NCBI GenBank assembly: GCA_946408355.1
Contig: CAMJRX010000018.1
Span: forward strand, 1-44,894
DNA: 44,894 bases
Direction: 5' to 3'
DNA from: an uncultured Selenomonadales bacterium
GTDB taxonomy: Bacteria > Bacillota > Negativicutes > Selenomonadales > Selenomonadaceae
The translations under genes and the position numbers were made by a program. Below are positions 23,864 to 31,359 of this stretch, in pieces. The notes beneath the pieces were generated by a model. It did no database searches. It worked only from the letters and a program-made list of their open reading frames with translations, and was not told the DNA's origin. How positions within the stretch are numbered: position 1 is the stretch's first letter; each line of letters starts with the position of its first letter.

Positions 23864-24490
23864 ATGCAAAAGTTGGCAAAAAAGTTCGTTTCAGTTATGC
23901 AGGAATGTTCGCACGTGGTAAAAACGGGCACGAATGACTTTCATCGCTACAAGTATGCGACAGCGAATGATGTACTGGAAAAGGTTAATGCGTCCCTGAC
24001 GAGAAATGGTATCGCGTCTGTAGTTACGCCTAATCTGTTGAGTATGCAGGAAGTCACAACGGCAAAAGGGAACACGGAACGACTTGCGACGGTGGAAGTA
24101 ACGGTCACGCTGATTGACAGCGAATCGGGGGAAACGTTTGCAATAAAAGGACTTGGCTCAGGTCAGGACGCTGGAGATAAGGCATTGGCAAAAGCGCAAA
24201 CAATGGCGTTGAAATATTGTTACATGGCAAGCCTTGCTATAGCCACAGGAGATGATCCCGAAGCTGATTCCAAGACCGATGAAGCAACGACCTACAGCCC
24301 TAAATCTTCTGGAACAGCTGCTGTTTCGACAGCGGCTAAAAGTTCCGCTCCGAAAACCAGAACGGCAACAAAGTTGGTTTGTCACGATTGTGGCTCGGCT
24401 ATTTCTCAAAAGGTTGCGGATTACTCACAAGCAAAGTTTGGTAAGTTCCTCTGTTACGAATGTCAGCATACCCAGCAGTCTGTCGCTTAA
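23864..24490 (+). CDS. ERF-superfamily single-strand annealing protein with C-terminal zinc ribbon
   Basis: 208 residues from ATG 23864 (after CAGGAGAT). The N-terminal 140 residues match ERF recombinases of phages: LAKKFVSVMQECSHVVKTGTNDFHRYKYATANDVLEKVNASLTRNGIA, then VEVTVTLIDSESGE and GLGSGQDAGDKALAKAQTMALKYCYMASLAIATGDDPE. A Ser/Thr/Ala-rich linker leads to a zinc-ribbon-like end with two CxxC pairs (CHDC, CYEC). It would anneal complementary single strands in recombination-dependent replication. The insertion sequence lies immediately upstream. A matching exonuclease candidate is at 42958. Confidence 0.85.
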   Translation: MQKLAKKFVSVMQECSHVVKTGTNDFHRYKYATANDVLEKVNASLTRNGIASVVTPNLLSMQEVTTAKGNTERLATVEVTVTLIDSESGETFAIKGLGSGQDAGDKALAKAQTMALKYCYMASLAIATGDDPEADSKTDEATTYSPKSSGTAAVSTAAKSSAPKTRTATKLVCHDCGSAISQKVADYSQAKFGKFLCYECQHTQQSVA

Positions 24491-24516
24491 AATAAATCTG
24501 ACAACATGCAAGATTG

Positions 24517-24556
24517 AATCCCACTGATAAAAATTTTCTGTCAGTGGGATTTTATT
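24517..24556 (+). terminator. Rho-independent terminator after ERF
   Basis: AATCCCACTGA (24517-24527) / TCAGTGGGATT (24541-24551), an 11-bp perfect stem followed by TTATTTT. Confidence 0.85.
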
Positions 24557-24661
24557 TTGCATAAATTTGTCGTACTTGGTATCAAATCTATAAGGAAAAG
24601 CAACGTATCTAGGCGGCTTACTTTTACGTTTTGTTATGTTAGACTATTGCAGGTGAGAGTT

Positions 24662-25006
24662 ATGGATAAAGATTCCGATAAAAATTCTGCTAACTCTGAA
24701 GAAGAACTCCCAGAAAAAGAGCTTAGCGAAATGGACGTTAAAAAAATTATGATCTTTCGGCAAATCGGCGCGAAAATAGCTTACTACCGAACTCTTCGGC
24801 AAATGACGCAAGCAGAACTTGCTAAACGCGCTAATCTTAGCAAGGGTAGTATTGGACGCATCGAACGAGGCAAATACAATAAAGGCGTGCCTATTTCTAC
24901 CTTGCTCGACATCGCTGAAAGTCTTCGTATTGATTTATCTTCCCTCGTTACCTTCAGTGAGGAAGAAAAAAAAGTTTGGTGGGAGATTGATAAACACATG
25001 CTTTAA
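24662..25006 (+). CDS. XRE-family HTH regulator
   Basis: 114 residues from ATG 24662, after AGGTGAGA. An acidic N-terminal tail (about 35 residues rich in Asp, Glu, Ser) precedes a standard lambda-repressor-type HTH: IGAKIAYYRTLRQMTQAELAKRANLSKGSIGRIERGKYNKGVPISTLLDIAESLRIDLSSLV. The C-terminal tail is short, so there is no sensor domain. It probably regulates this element or the GTPase operon downstream. The bases ATTTTGCATA (24554-24563) upstream equal one arm of the palindrome at 22427-22447, a possible shared site. An extended -10 (TGTTATGTT) lies close upstream. Confidence 0.85.
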   Translation: MDKDSDKNSANSEEELPEKELSEMDVKKIMIFRQIGAKIAYYRTLRQMTQAELAKRANLSKGSIGRIERGKYNKGVPISTLLDIAESLRIDLSSLVTFSEEEKKVWWEIDKHML

Positions 25007-25321
25007 TTTACAGACGACGAATATTATTGTTGTCGTAAATTTTTTATTGAAATATCGTTTCATATGTCAGAGAAATTTCCAGTGTCCTGTGGAGACACCC
25101 TTTAGAAATTTTAGCTTGCTATAATAAAAAGATAGAAAATTTTATATCAATGCTTTTCAAGAAATTTTTTTGATGAAAGAGATATTTGTAGCATGACAAA
25201 AAAAGACTCACTTTGTGTTTATGGAAAGCCTTAGTTGGCAAATATCCGTGTCGCAAGGTGATAAACTCACATCTGTATTATCACTCGCAGGTTGGAGAAT
25301 TAAAAAGGTTATGGTGATAAA
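25007..25321. promoter_or_regulatory. Regulatory gap upstream of the GTPase pair with GTGATAA repeats
   Basis: No gene. GTGATAA occurs at 25258-25264 and 25314-25320, and inverted (TTATCAC) at 25278-25284; the first and inverted copies form a perfect 7-bp inverted repeat around 13 bases that contains a TATTAT-like -10 box at its edge. The last copy overlaps the start region of the first GTPase gene, where a four-codon frame ATGGTGATAAAATGA ends on its start codon. A weak hairpin lies just after the XRE stop. Confidence 0.4.
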
Positions 25322-27487
25322 ATGAGTTTTTGGAAAACATTAAAAGGAATCAAGGTCGCCGCTGAAGCAGGTTATAAGACAGCTAGTGGCACTTTTGGTG
25401 AAATCAAATCAACGCTGACAGACACGGCAACTAAATTCTCGCAGAACTATAGAGAAATGAGCTTGGACAAAGAATTGCAAGATTGTCAAGCCGCAGCTGA
25501 GGAAGGTTACAAATTTGCGCAGACAAAATACGACGAGATAAAATCGACGCTTGCAGATGCTAAAAATAATCTTTCGCAAATTGACGCAGAGCAAAATCAA
25601 GTTAAGCGTATTCAGAATTCCAAACTTGTCGAGAATCAAAAGGTGGAACTTCAGCAGTTAAACGAAGAAATCGAACATATTGGCGAAGACCTTCAAAATC
25701 TGCGCGAGCGAGCGCAGTATTTTTCAATCGTTGTTTACGGTCGAACGGAAGCTGGTAAATCAACGCTTATGGAAATTTTAACGCATGGCAACGGTAAATC
25801 AATCGGCAAAGGCGGACAACGGACAACACGTGACGTTCGCAGTTACGAATGGAAAGGCTTAAAAATTATTGATGTGCCAGGAGTTTGCGCATTTGAAGGC
25901 AAAGAGGACGAGACCAAAGCTTTCGAGGCGGCTAAGTCGGCGGATTTAATTTTGTTTTTAATAAGAAGCGACGGAGTACAACCCGACGAAGCAGAAAAAT
26001 TAGCTCAACTTAGGAGTTTGGGCAAACCCGTTCTCGGTGTAATTAACGTCCGACAGGCTTTCAATGACATTAAAGACGAAGATTATATTAAAGATTTGGA
26101 AGAGGCAATGGCGGACACCGAAAATATTGACGCCACGATTAATCAGTTTAAAGAATTTGCCAAACGTCACAATCAAGATTGGAGCGGCATAAGGTTCGTT
26201 GCGACACATTTGCTTTCGGCTTATCTGTCACAGGATAAGAATATAAAAGTTTTCGAGCTTAGCCGTTTTGCCGAAGTTGAAAAATTTATTCTGGAAAAAG
26301 TTCGCGACGACGGCAGATTTTTGCGTATAAAGACATTTGCCGACGCCGTAGCCGTTCCCATGAACAAAACTATTTTAAAAATCTACGAACAAAGCGGAAA
26401 AACTTTGCTTGAGAGCGATGTTTGGCTCGATAAACAAATTCAGCTCAGCAAGTGGAGTGAAAATTTTTTTAAGCGTTCACAAGAAAGATTTGATAACCTC
26501 AAGGAAAATTTATCGGAGCAACTCAATAAGGCGATTGATGAGTTCGTTAAAAAGCACTATGAGGACGAAAAAGCCGGCGAAAATTGGCAAACCAAATTTA
26601 AAAGCTTAAAATTCGACGAGCAATATAAAACATTCCTAGAGAGCTTAGCTAAAGAGTGCGACAAAAAACGTAAAGAGCTAAGTGACGAATTAAAGACGGA
26701 ACTTCCTTATCTCGGTCTTCAAAATGATGCGCAGGTCAGCGTTGCACTTGACAGCACGACACCTGTCGGACAATATTTATCCATTGCGGTAGGTGCGGCG
26801 GGATTTTTCTTTGCGCCGCTTGTAGCAGTAGGTATTTTAGGAAAATTTCTATTCGATGACAAAGAGAAAATGATTCGCGAGAATAAACAAAAACTTCGCG
26901 ACGCTATAACCGCCCCAAGTCGCGAAGTACTTGATAAAATGCACAATCAAGCTAACGAAACTTTCAACGAGGAAATTTGGAGTAAGGGCATATGTGATTT
27001 TTGGAGGTTGCTTGCCGGTTATCAATTCATGTTGGCGCGTCTTGGTCAAAGTCAATATCTTATAGCATGTGCTTTGTCCATCAAATTCAGCGAGCTTAAT
27101 GCCAGACTTCTCAAAGAAGCAATTTCTTGCAAAGGAAAAGGTTCCGCTTCATCAGTGAGCCAAATTGCCAGAATTCCTGGTGAAACTCTCGTTGCCTTTG
27201 CCGACCGCATTACTTGGAATTTAAGCAAAAAAGAACTGTCCGACCTTTTGGGAGAAGATTTTGGCGTTATCAAATTGCGCGAAGGCGAATTAGGGAATGA
27301 ATTGGAAACAACAAAAGCCGTTTTAGGTTGCGATATTGAGTTTGACACTTATCAGCTTTATGAAGATACAGAAGAAAAAGAAGCGGAACGCGCCTTTGCC
27401 ATTATTACAAAAAATAAAATTGATACCAACTCGATAAGATTTAAAATCGCTCAGCAAATCGCAGTTTTTCCGATTATTCAGAGGTGA
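25322..27487 (+). CDS. Dynamin-like GTPase, LeoA-like (candidate Eleos anti-phage component)
   Basis: 721 residues. Two similar N-terminal helices (residues 13-41 and 58-85) share GYKxA...EIKSTL.D...SQ, then a coiled coil leads to the GTPase: P-loop GRTEAGKST (139-147), switch-region TT (167-168), G3 DVPG (183-186); G4 is degenerate (GVINVRQ in place of NKxD). A long helical stalk follows and a hydrophobic hairpin near residues 480-512 (QYLSIAVGAAGFFFAPLVAVG) that could insert in membrane. This is the layout of bacterial dynamin-like proteins such as LeoA. Tandem dynamin-like pairs (LeoA/LeoBC, 'Eleos') are a known anti-phage type; the assignment here is inferred from pattern and pairing. Confidence 0.7.
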   Translation: MSFWKTLKGIKVAAEAGYKTASGTFGEIKSTLTDTATKFSQNYREMSLDKELQDCQAAAEEGYKFAQTKYDEIKSTLADAKNNLSQIDAEQNQVKRIQNSKLVENQKVELQQLNEEIEHIGEDLQNLRERAQYFSIVVYGRTEAGKSTLMEILTHGNGKSIGKGGQRTTRDVRSYEWKGLKIIDVPGVCAFEGKEDETKAFEAAKSADLILFLIRSDGVQPDEAEKLAQLRSLGKPVLGVINVRQAFNDIKDEDYIKDLEEAMADTENIDATINQFKEFAKRHNQDWSGIRFVATHLLSAYLSQDKNIKVFELSRFAEVEKFILEKVRDDGRFLRIKTFADAVAVPMNKTILKIYEQSGKTLLESDVWLDKQIQLSKWSENFFKRSQERFDNLKENLSEQLNKAIDEFVKKHYEDEKAGENWQTKFKSLKFDEQYKTFLESLAKECDKKRKELSDELKTELPYLGLQNDAQVSVALDSTTPVGQYLSIAVGAAGFFFAPLVAVGILGKFLFDDKEKMIRENKQKLRDAITAPSREVLDKMHNQANETFNEEIWSKGICDFWRLLAGYQFMLARLGQSQYLIACALSIKFSELNARLLKEAISCKGKGSASSVSQIARIPGETLVAFADRITWNLSKKELSDLLGEDFGVIKLREGELGNELETTKAVLGCDIEFDTYQLYEDTEEKEAERAFAIITKNKIDTNSIRFKIAQQIAVFPIIQR

Positions 27488-27492
27488 TTGTT

Positions 27493-29409
27493 ATGGAAGA
27501 ATTTCAGCTTAGCAAATTTACAAATGAGGGCACAAAACTTCTGCGCGACGTCACAGACGAATTTCACCGTCTCGGTCTCGACGCCTCCAAGCTCCCGAAA
27601 ATTTTTCCAGACGACAGCGGCAAAATTAAATTGATTTTCGTCGGGCAGTACAGCGCAGGCAAGTCAAGCTTGATAAAAATGCTCACGGGTGAAGATCTTG
27701 AAATCGGCGCGGCTATCACTACGCAAGATTCAAAATCATATAATTGGAGAGGCATTGAAATTATCGACACGCCAGGCATCCACACGGAAATTCGCCCCGA
27801 CCATGACGAAATAGCTTATTACCAAATCAATCACGCCGCACTTTTGATTTTCGTTATAACAAATGCAGGCTTCAGTCAACGCATGGGCGAGCATTTTCAG
27901 GAACTTGCTATCAAGCAACATCGCGCCGATAATATGATTTTGGTTGTCAACAAAATGGATTGTACCGCGCTCGGCAATGTTCCCGAACAGCAACAAATCA
28001 TTTATGAGGATTTAAAAAAAGTTACCGCGTCTTTTGACCCGAAAAATTTATATCTCTCTTTCACAGACACCGCGTCTTATTTCAAATCACTCAAGGAAAA
28101 GGACGAGCGCAGGAAAAAACGGCAACTTGAACGGAGCGGATATGATGTTTTTATAGAAAACTTGAATCGCTTCGTTGCTGAAAAGGGTATCCTTCAAAAA
28201 ATAAATTTGCCGCTATATGTAATCAGAGACGAAATCAAAAACGCTTCTTCAGGCTTGTCCGATAAAGAAAAAAATGATTTTAGGGCTTACAAGGAAACCA
28301 TTATTCACAAGAAAAAAATTATCATCGACGGCAAGCAAGAATGTCTCGCAGATATTAACGTTTTGATTGAAAACTTTAAGGCAAAAGTATCAAGTCTTGG
28401 ACGGGATACCGCTGAAAGCGTAATCACTAAGGAAAACAAAGAAGATGCCAAAAAAGAATTGAGCGACGCAAAAATATTAATAGATAAATCCGTTACAGAA
28501 TGTGGACAAAAAATTTCAGACTGCATAAAAAAATTTGTGGAAGAAACAATTTTGGCTTTGCAAACTTACGAAAATTCGACATTCGTTCATCAAGTCAATA
28601 AAAATATCAGCCATAAATTTAACGTAGAAGGCACAAGCTACTTTGTTCAAGGAGAAATCGGCGACCCTGTTTTACATAAAGGCTCACAGTTTGAAAAGAA
28701 TGAGAATATCAACGGGAAATTTAATACCAAAGGTTCAAGCGAAATTGTTCAAGGCGGAGCGACTGCTTTGGGTGCTGGTGGTGTGGCAGCGGGAGCATAT
28801 GCTTTTCAATATGGTGGACAAATTGCCGCGCAGTTTGCTGAAGTTGCTGTTACTCCGTTAGGAAATGCTGTAGGATTTTTTACAGAATTCGGAGTCGGTA
28901 ATTTTCTTACGAGTCAAGGCGTTCCGCAACCGATTTCCGGATTTCTTGGACAGGGTGCGGGAAATTTAATTACTAAAGTTTCAATATTTAGAGAAAAGCC
29001 GACTCTGGTTAATAAAATCGCAGAAAAATTTACGGGCAACGGTTCAAAATATCTCGGCGGAGCTTTAGCGGTAGGTAGCGCAATTCTTTCTGCTTATATG
29101 CTTCATCGCGACGGGAAAAAGGCTGAGGAAGCTGAAAATAAACTTCATCAAGAGCGTAAAGATATTATGAAAAGTTTCACCGACTTTGCTGATAAAGTTG
29201 AACAAATCTTTTTGAACGGTGAAAATAATTCTGATGAAAAAGGCGTCAACAAATTCATTAAGAAAACAGTTGATCCGTTTATTGCCAAGCTCGATAAAGA
29301 AATAAATGATGTCGACTCTTTAATATTGGACGAAAAAAATAAGGGCAAAAAACTTTCTGCTCTTCTCAAACGAACTGAACAACTTATCGGAAAGATTCAA
29401 GCTAAATAG
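27493..29409 (+). CDS. Second dynamin-like GTPase of the pair (LeoBC-like)
   Basis: 638 residues from ATG 27493 (after GAGGTG, five bases past the previous stop), so the two are co-translated. All GTPase motifs are canonical: P-loop GQYSAGKSS (51-59), TT (76-77), DTPG (92-95), NKMD (153-156). A charged helical region follows, then a Gly/Ala-rich hydrophobic part (about 415-520: ALGAGGVAAGAYAF, VTPLGNAVGFFTEFGVG, LGGALAVGSAILSAYM) suited to membrane insertion, and a C-terminal helical bundle. Partner dynamins typically heterodimerise and remodel membranes; here one partner has a full G4 motif and the other does not. Likely an inner-membrane-surface defence or repair complex. Confidence 0.7.
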   Translation: MEEFQLSKFTNEGTKLLRDVTDEFHRLGLDASKLPKIFPDDSGKIKLIFVGQYSAGKSSLIKMLTGEDLEIGAAITTQDSKSYNWRGIEIIDTPGIHTEIRPDHDEIAYYQINHAALLIFVITNAGFSQRMGEHFQELAIKQHRADNMILVVNKMDCTALGNVPEQQQIIYEDLKKVTASFDPKNLYLSFTDTASYFKSLKEKDERRKKRQLERSGYDVFIENLNRFVAEKGILQKINLPLYVIRDEIKNASSGLSDKEKNDFRAYKETIIHKKKIIIDGKQECLADINVLIENFKAKVSSLGRDTAESVITKENKEDAKKELSDAKILIDKSVTECGQKISDCIKKFVEETILALQTYENSTFVHQVNKNISHKFNVEGTSYFVQGEIGDPVLHKGSQFEKNENINGKFNTKGSSEIVQGGATALGAGGVAAGAYAFQYGGQIAAQFAEVAVTPLGNAVGFFTEFGVGNFLTSQGVPQPISGFLGQGAGNLITKVSIFREKPTLVNKIAEKFTGNGSKYLGGALAVGSAILSAYMLHRDGKKAEEAENKLHQERKDIMKSFTDFADKVEQIFLNGENNSDEKGVNKFIKKTVDPFIAKLDKEINDVDSLILDEKNKGKKLSALLKRTEQLIGKIQAK

Positions 29410-29434
29410 TGTTGTATGAATCAAAGTAAACAAT

Positions 29435-29596
29435 ATGTATAAAGAAATGAACCTTACTTTTCCTGCGACGGAAGAATATTATTTTCTCTGTGCGCATTTT
29501 TTTATGCCGCTTCAACGACAACTACCAACGGCAAAAACAAATCCTGTTCTGGAACATCTTATTTCTAAACGGTCAACAGATTCTTTTAAGAATTAA
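29435..29596 (+). CDS. Possible 53-residue small protein
   Basis: A frame from ATG 29435 to TAA 29596, between the GTPase pair and the convergent cassette. The peptide is aromatic-rich (LTFPATEEYYFLCAHFFMPL) with a basic end. There is no convincing ribosome binding site. It may be a gene fragment or chance; listed because the gap of 190 bases holds nothing else. Confidence 0.2.
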   Translation: MYKEMNLTFPATEEYYFLCAHFFMPLQRQLPTAKTNPVLEHLISKRSTDSFKN

Positions 29597-29599
29597 GCA

Positions 29600-30022
29600 T
29601 TACCGACAATGAGCAATTATTTTGTTAATGTCATCGGCTGAATCTATCGCCATTTTTAACTCAGAAATTATATTTCCAGAATGACCACGAGGTGGATAAC
29701 ATTTTGAGATATAATCTGCTTGTACACGTTGCTCTTTTAGCAAACTTAGTTTTCTTCCAATCTTTCGATGAAGTTTATCTTGTTCAGCTAAAAATACGTT
29801 TATAACAGCTTCATGGCTTCCGCCTCTGATATTTTCCTCAAAGGTCGGGTTTATAGTAAGCAAGAAATTTCTTGAAGAATGATAGACCGCATAGTACGTT
29901 CTACTAATAGCGATTCTGCCAAGAGCCTCAATAGTATTATCGACGTCTTTTATTTTTTCGTTATCGTGATAAATTTTCTTAGCGAATTCAAGGAAGGCTT
30001 GCCAATCGAATATATTGCTCAT
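29600..30022 (-). CDS. HEPN-domain-like protein, last gene of a three-gene cassette
   Basis: 140 residues. The helical pattern fits HEPN domains: LEFAKKIYHDNEKIKDVDNTIEALGRIAISRTYYAVYHSSRNFLL, with the YYAxYH core of the HEPN helix-2 region, and near the C-terminus LKEQRVQADYISKCYPPRG, in the place where HEPN RNases carry R-x4-6-H. The canonical RxxxxH is not exact here (R followed by ADY), so RNase activity is uncertain. The start ATG 30022 overlaps the previous stop as ATGA, so it is translationally coupled. HEPN proteins are common toxin or effector parts of defence and toxin-antitoxin systems. Confidence 0.55.
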   Translation of the reverse strand: MSNIFDWQAFLEFAKKIYHDNEKIKDVDNTIEALGRIAISRTYYAVYHSSRNFLLTINPTFEENIRGGSHEAVINVFLAEQDKLHRKIGRKLSLLKEQRVQADYISKCYPPRGHSGNIISELKMAIDSADDINKIIAHCR

Positions 30023-30513
30023 AAAGTACTTAGTCCTATAATCAAAATATCATTAGTCTGCGGCATGTGATCGAGCCACCAATCATCGTCAAAATCTTCA
30101 AGAGACCGTTTTGCTTCGGAATAGTTTTGACGAGATTGAATTTCGAGAACAAATGCTTTTGAATTTGAATCGTAAGATTTGCGCAAGAAGAATGTAGTTA
30201 AATCTTTAGGAAAATATTTTTCAATCTCTACCATTACGGATTTCAGCAGTATCAGAACATTGGTGTGTTTTACAAGAACAGGTTCAATGCCTTCATCAAG
30301 TTGAATCTTATTTTGCAGGTCGTCAAAGAAATTTTTTTCATTCTCTGAGTTCTGGTCTTGTAATTGTACGTAATTACCGAAGTGACGACGGTGTTGAGAA
30401 TTCAATCGAAAGAAAGTAAAAGTCTGATTGGATATAAAAATTTTTTCTTGAGCCGATGAAGGCATGAGAAAATTATTTTTCTCGGACAGGGCGATGTGCG
30501 CAGTCTTCAACAT
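30019..30513 (-). CDS. Unknown protein, middle gene of the HEPN cassette
   Basis: 164 residues from ATG 30513, which is favoured over ATG 30522 because AAGGA is then nine bases upstream; the earlier ATG overlaps the previous stop as ATGA. A beta-rich N-terminal half (EKIFISNQTFTFFRLN) is followed by a helical stretch and a C-terminal block with many acidic and aromatic residues (YSEAKRSLEDFDDDWWLDHMP) ending in strand ILIIGLSTL. I recognise no family. Coupling on both sides says it works with the HEPN-like protein and the small upstream protein, for instance as an antitoxin or sensor. Confidence 0.5.
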   Translation of the reverse strand: MLKTAHIALSEKNNFLMPSSAQEKIFISNQTFTFFRLNSQHRRHFGNYVQLQDQNSENEKNFFDDLQNKIQLDEGIEPVLVKHTNVLILLKSVMVEIEKYFPKDLTTFFLRKSYDSNSKAFVLEIQSRQNYSEAKRSLEDFDDDWWLDHMPQTNDILIIGLSTL

Positions 30514-30518
30514 AAGAA

Positions 30519-30800
30519 TCATTCCTTACTATCTTTTAAAGCATCAGAAAATCCAATATTTTTCTCATAGGTTTCTTCATAAAGAAATCCGGTTTCAATA
30601 AGCTTCGAGGTCAGCAAACATAATGCCTTAGGAGAAATACGAATGGACGCTACGACAGAAAAGCTTTTCTTAGATTCGCTATCCTCTTCCATGTTCCCGA
30701 ATGTGAGTAAAATAAAATCTTTACTAATATCAACTCTCAAACTTGTAGGCGTTGATGGTTCTACATTGTAAATCAACTCAACGCTATTTTCCTCGTTCAT
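30519..30800 (-). CDS. Small DUF3467-like protein, first gene of the HEPN cassette
   Basis: 93 residues from ATG 30800, after ACGGAGG. The order resembles DUF3467: a strand with DFILLTFGN, then SVVASIRISPKALCLLTSKLIETGFLYEETYEKNIGF, where an RxSP turn precedes a long helix. That family is of unknown function. A near-consensus -35 TTGACA is upstream (minus strand, 30869-30864) with a weak -10. The next gene overlaps by four bases. Confidence 0.45.
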   Translation of the reverse strand: MNEENSVELIYNVEPSTPTSLRVDISKDFILLTFGNMEEDSESKKSFSVVASIRISPKALCLLTSKLIETGFLYEETYEKNIGFSDALKDSKE

Positions 30801-30989
30801 AATACAGCCTCCGTACAAACTCTTTTACATTATTAACACCTTTTATCATAAAGAGATAAAAATTGTCAACGTTGAAAATAAAATTTTTTGTGTCATAGAA
30901 ACAACAGCGTTAAAAAAGGTTTTTTCGTTTGAGCGTCGAATTAATCGACAATCAAATTTGAAATCTAAAATCTATGGAGGACAATATTA

Positions 30990-31250
30990 TAGAACAGCTC
31001 ATATAAACGCGAAAACCCTGCGTGTTTCTCAGGCAACGCAGAGCTTCAACCGGTGAATCCCTCAATTCGCCAGAAGGTCTAAGATTTCGGTGATACCCGT
31101 CACAGAAACCTTTAAACGACTCACGACTCTCAGCTTTCGTTATTTATTTCATTAAATAGCGAAGCTAATTATAAATCATTGCAAGCTTTTTGCAAGACGA
31201 TTTCGAGGACGACATTCACCGAAGACAAGGTGAGTGTCGTCTTTTCTTTT
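30990..31250 (+). ncRNA. Candidate structured non-coding RNA, terminator-bounded
   Basis: Bases from about 30,990 carry several short stems: CTGCGT/ACGCAG around TTTCTCAGGC, GTGA-TACCCG-TCAC, and others around CCGGTGAATCCC...GGTCTAAG, and end in a strong rho-independent terminator (31208-31250). The GC content is higher than that of the surrounding DNA, and no protein frame spans it. No known riboswitch or ribozyme core was recognised. It could be a leader, an antisense or regulatory RNA of the element, or part of an RNA-guided system; direction is taken from the terminator. Confidence 0.4.
31208..31250 (+). terminator. Strong rho-independent terminator
   Basis: GACGACATTCACC (31208-31220) pairs with GGTGAGTGTCGTC (31229-31241), 13 bp with one G-T pair, then TTTTCTTTT. 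No protein gene ends upstream on this strand. Confidence 0.85.
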
Positions 31251-31359
31251 AAACGTAAATAAGGTGAGTTTATCAGGGAAATAATAGACGAATAAAAAAA
31301 TAACGCCGTTATAGACTGACGGCGAACAATTAATCAGCTTTTATCAAGGAGATTGTATC

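Larger units (their letters stand above)
30974..31359. other. Intergenic stretch with an RNA-like structured segment
   Basis: No protein gene longer than a 10-codon frame (30974-31006, MEDNIIEQLI, no ribosome binding site). It holds the ncRNA candidate and a strong terminator, followed by an A-rich segment and AAGGAGA before the primase at 31360. Confidence 0.5.

Noticed and set aside
31000-31110. Possible tRNA, tmRNA or known riboswitch in the structured segment
   Set aside because: No T-arm GGTTCGAATCC, no anticodon arm, and none of the core motifs of the cobalamin, FMN, TPP, SAM, c-di-GMP or hammerhead classes could be matched.
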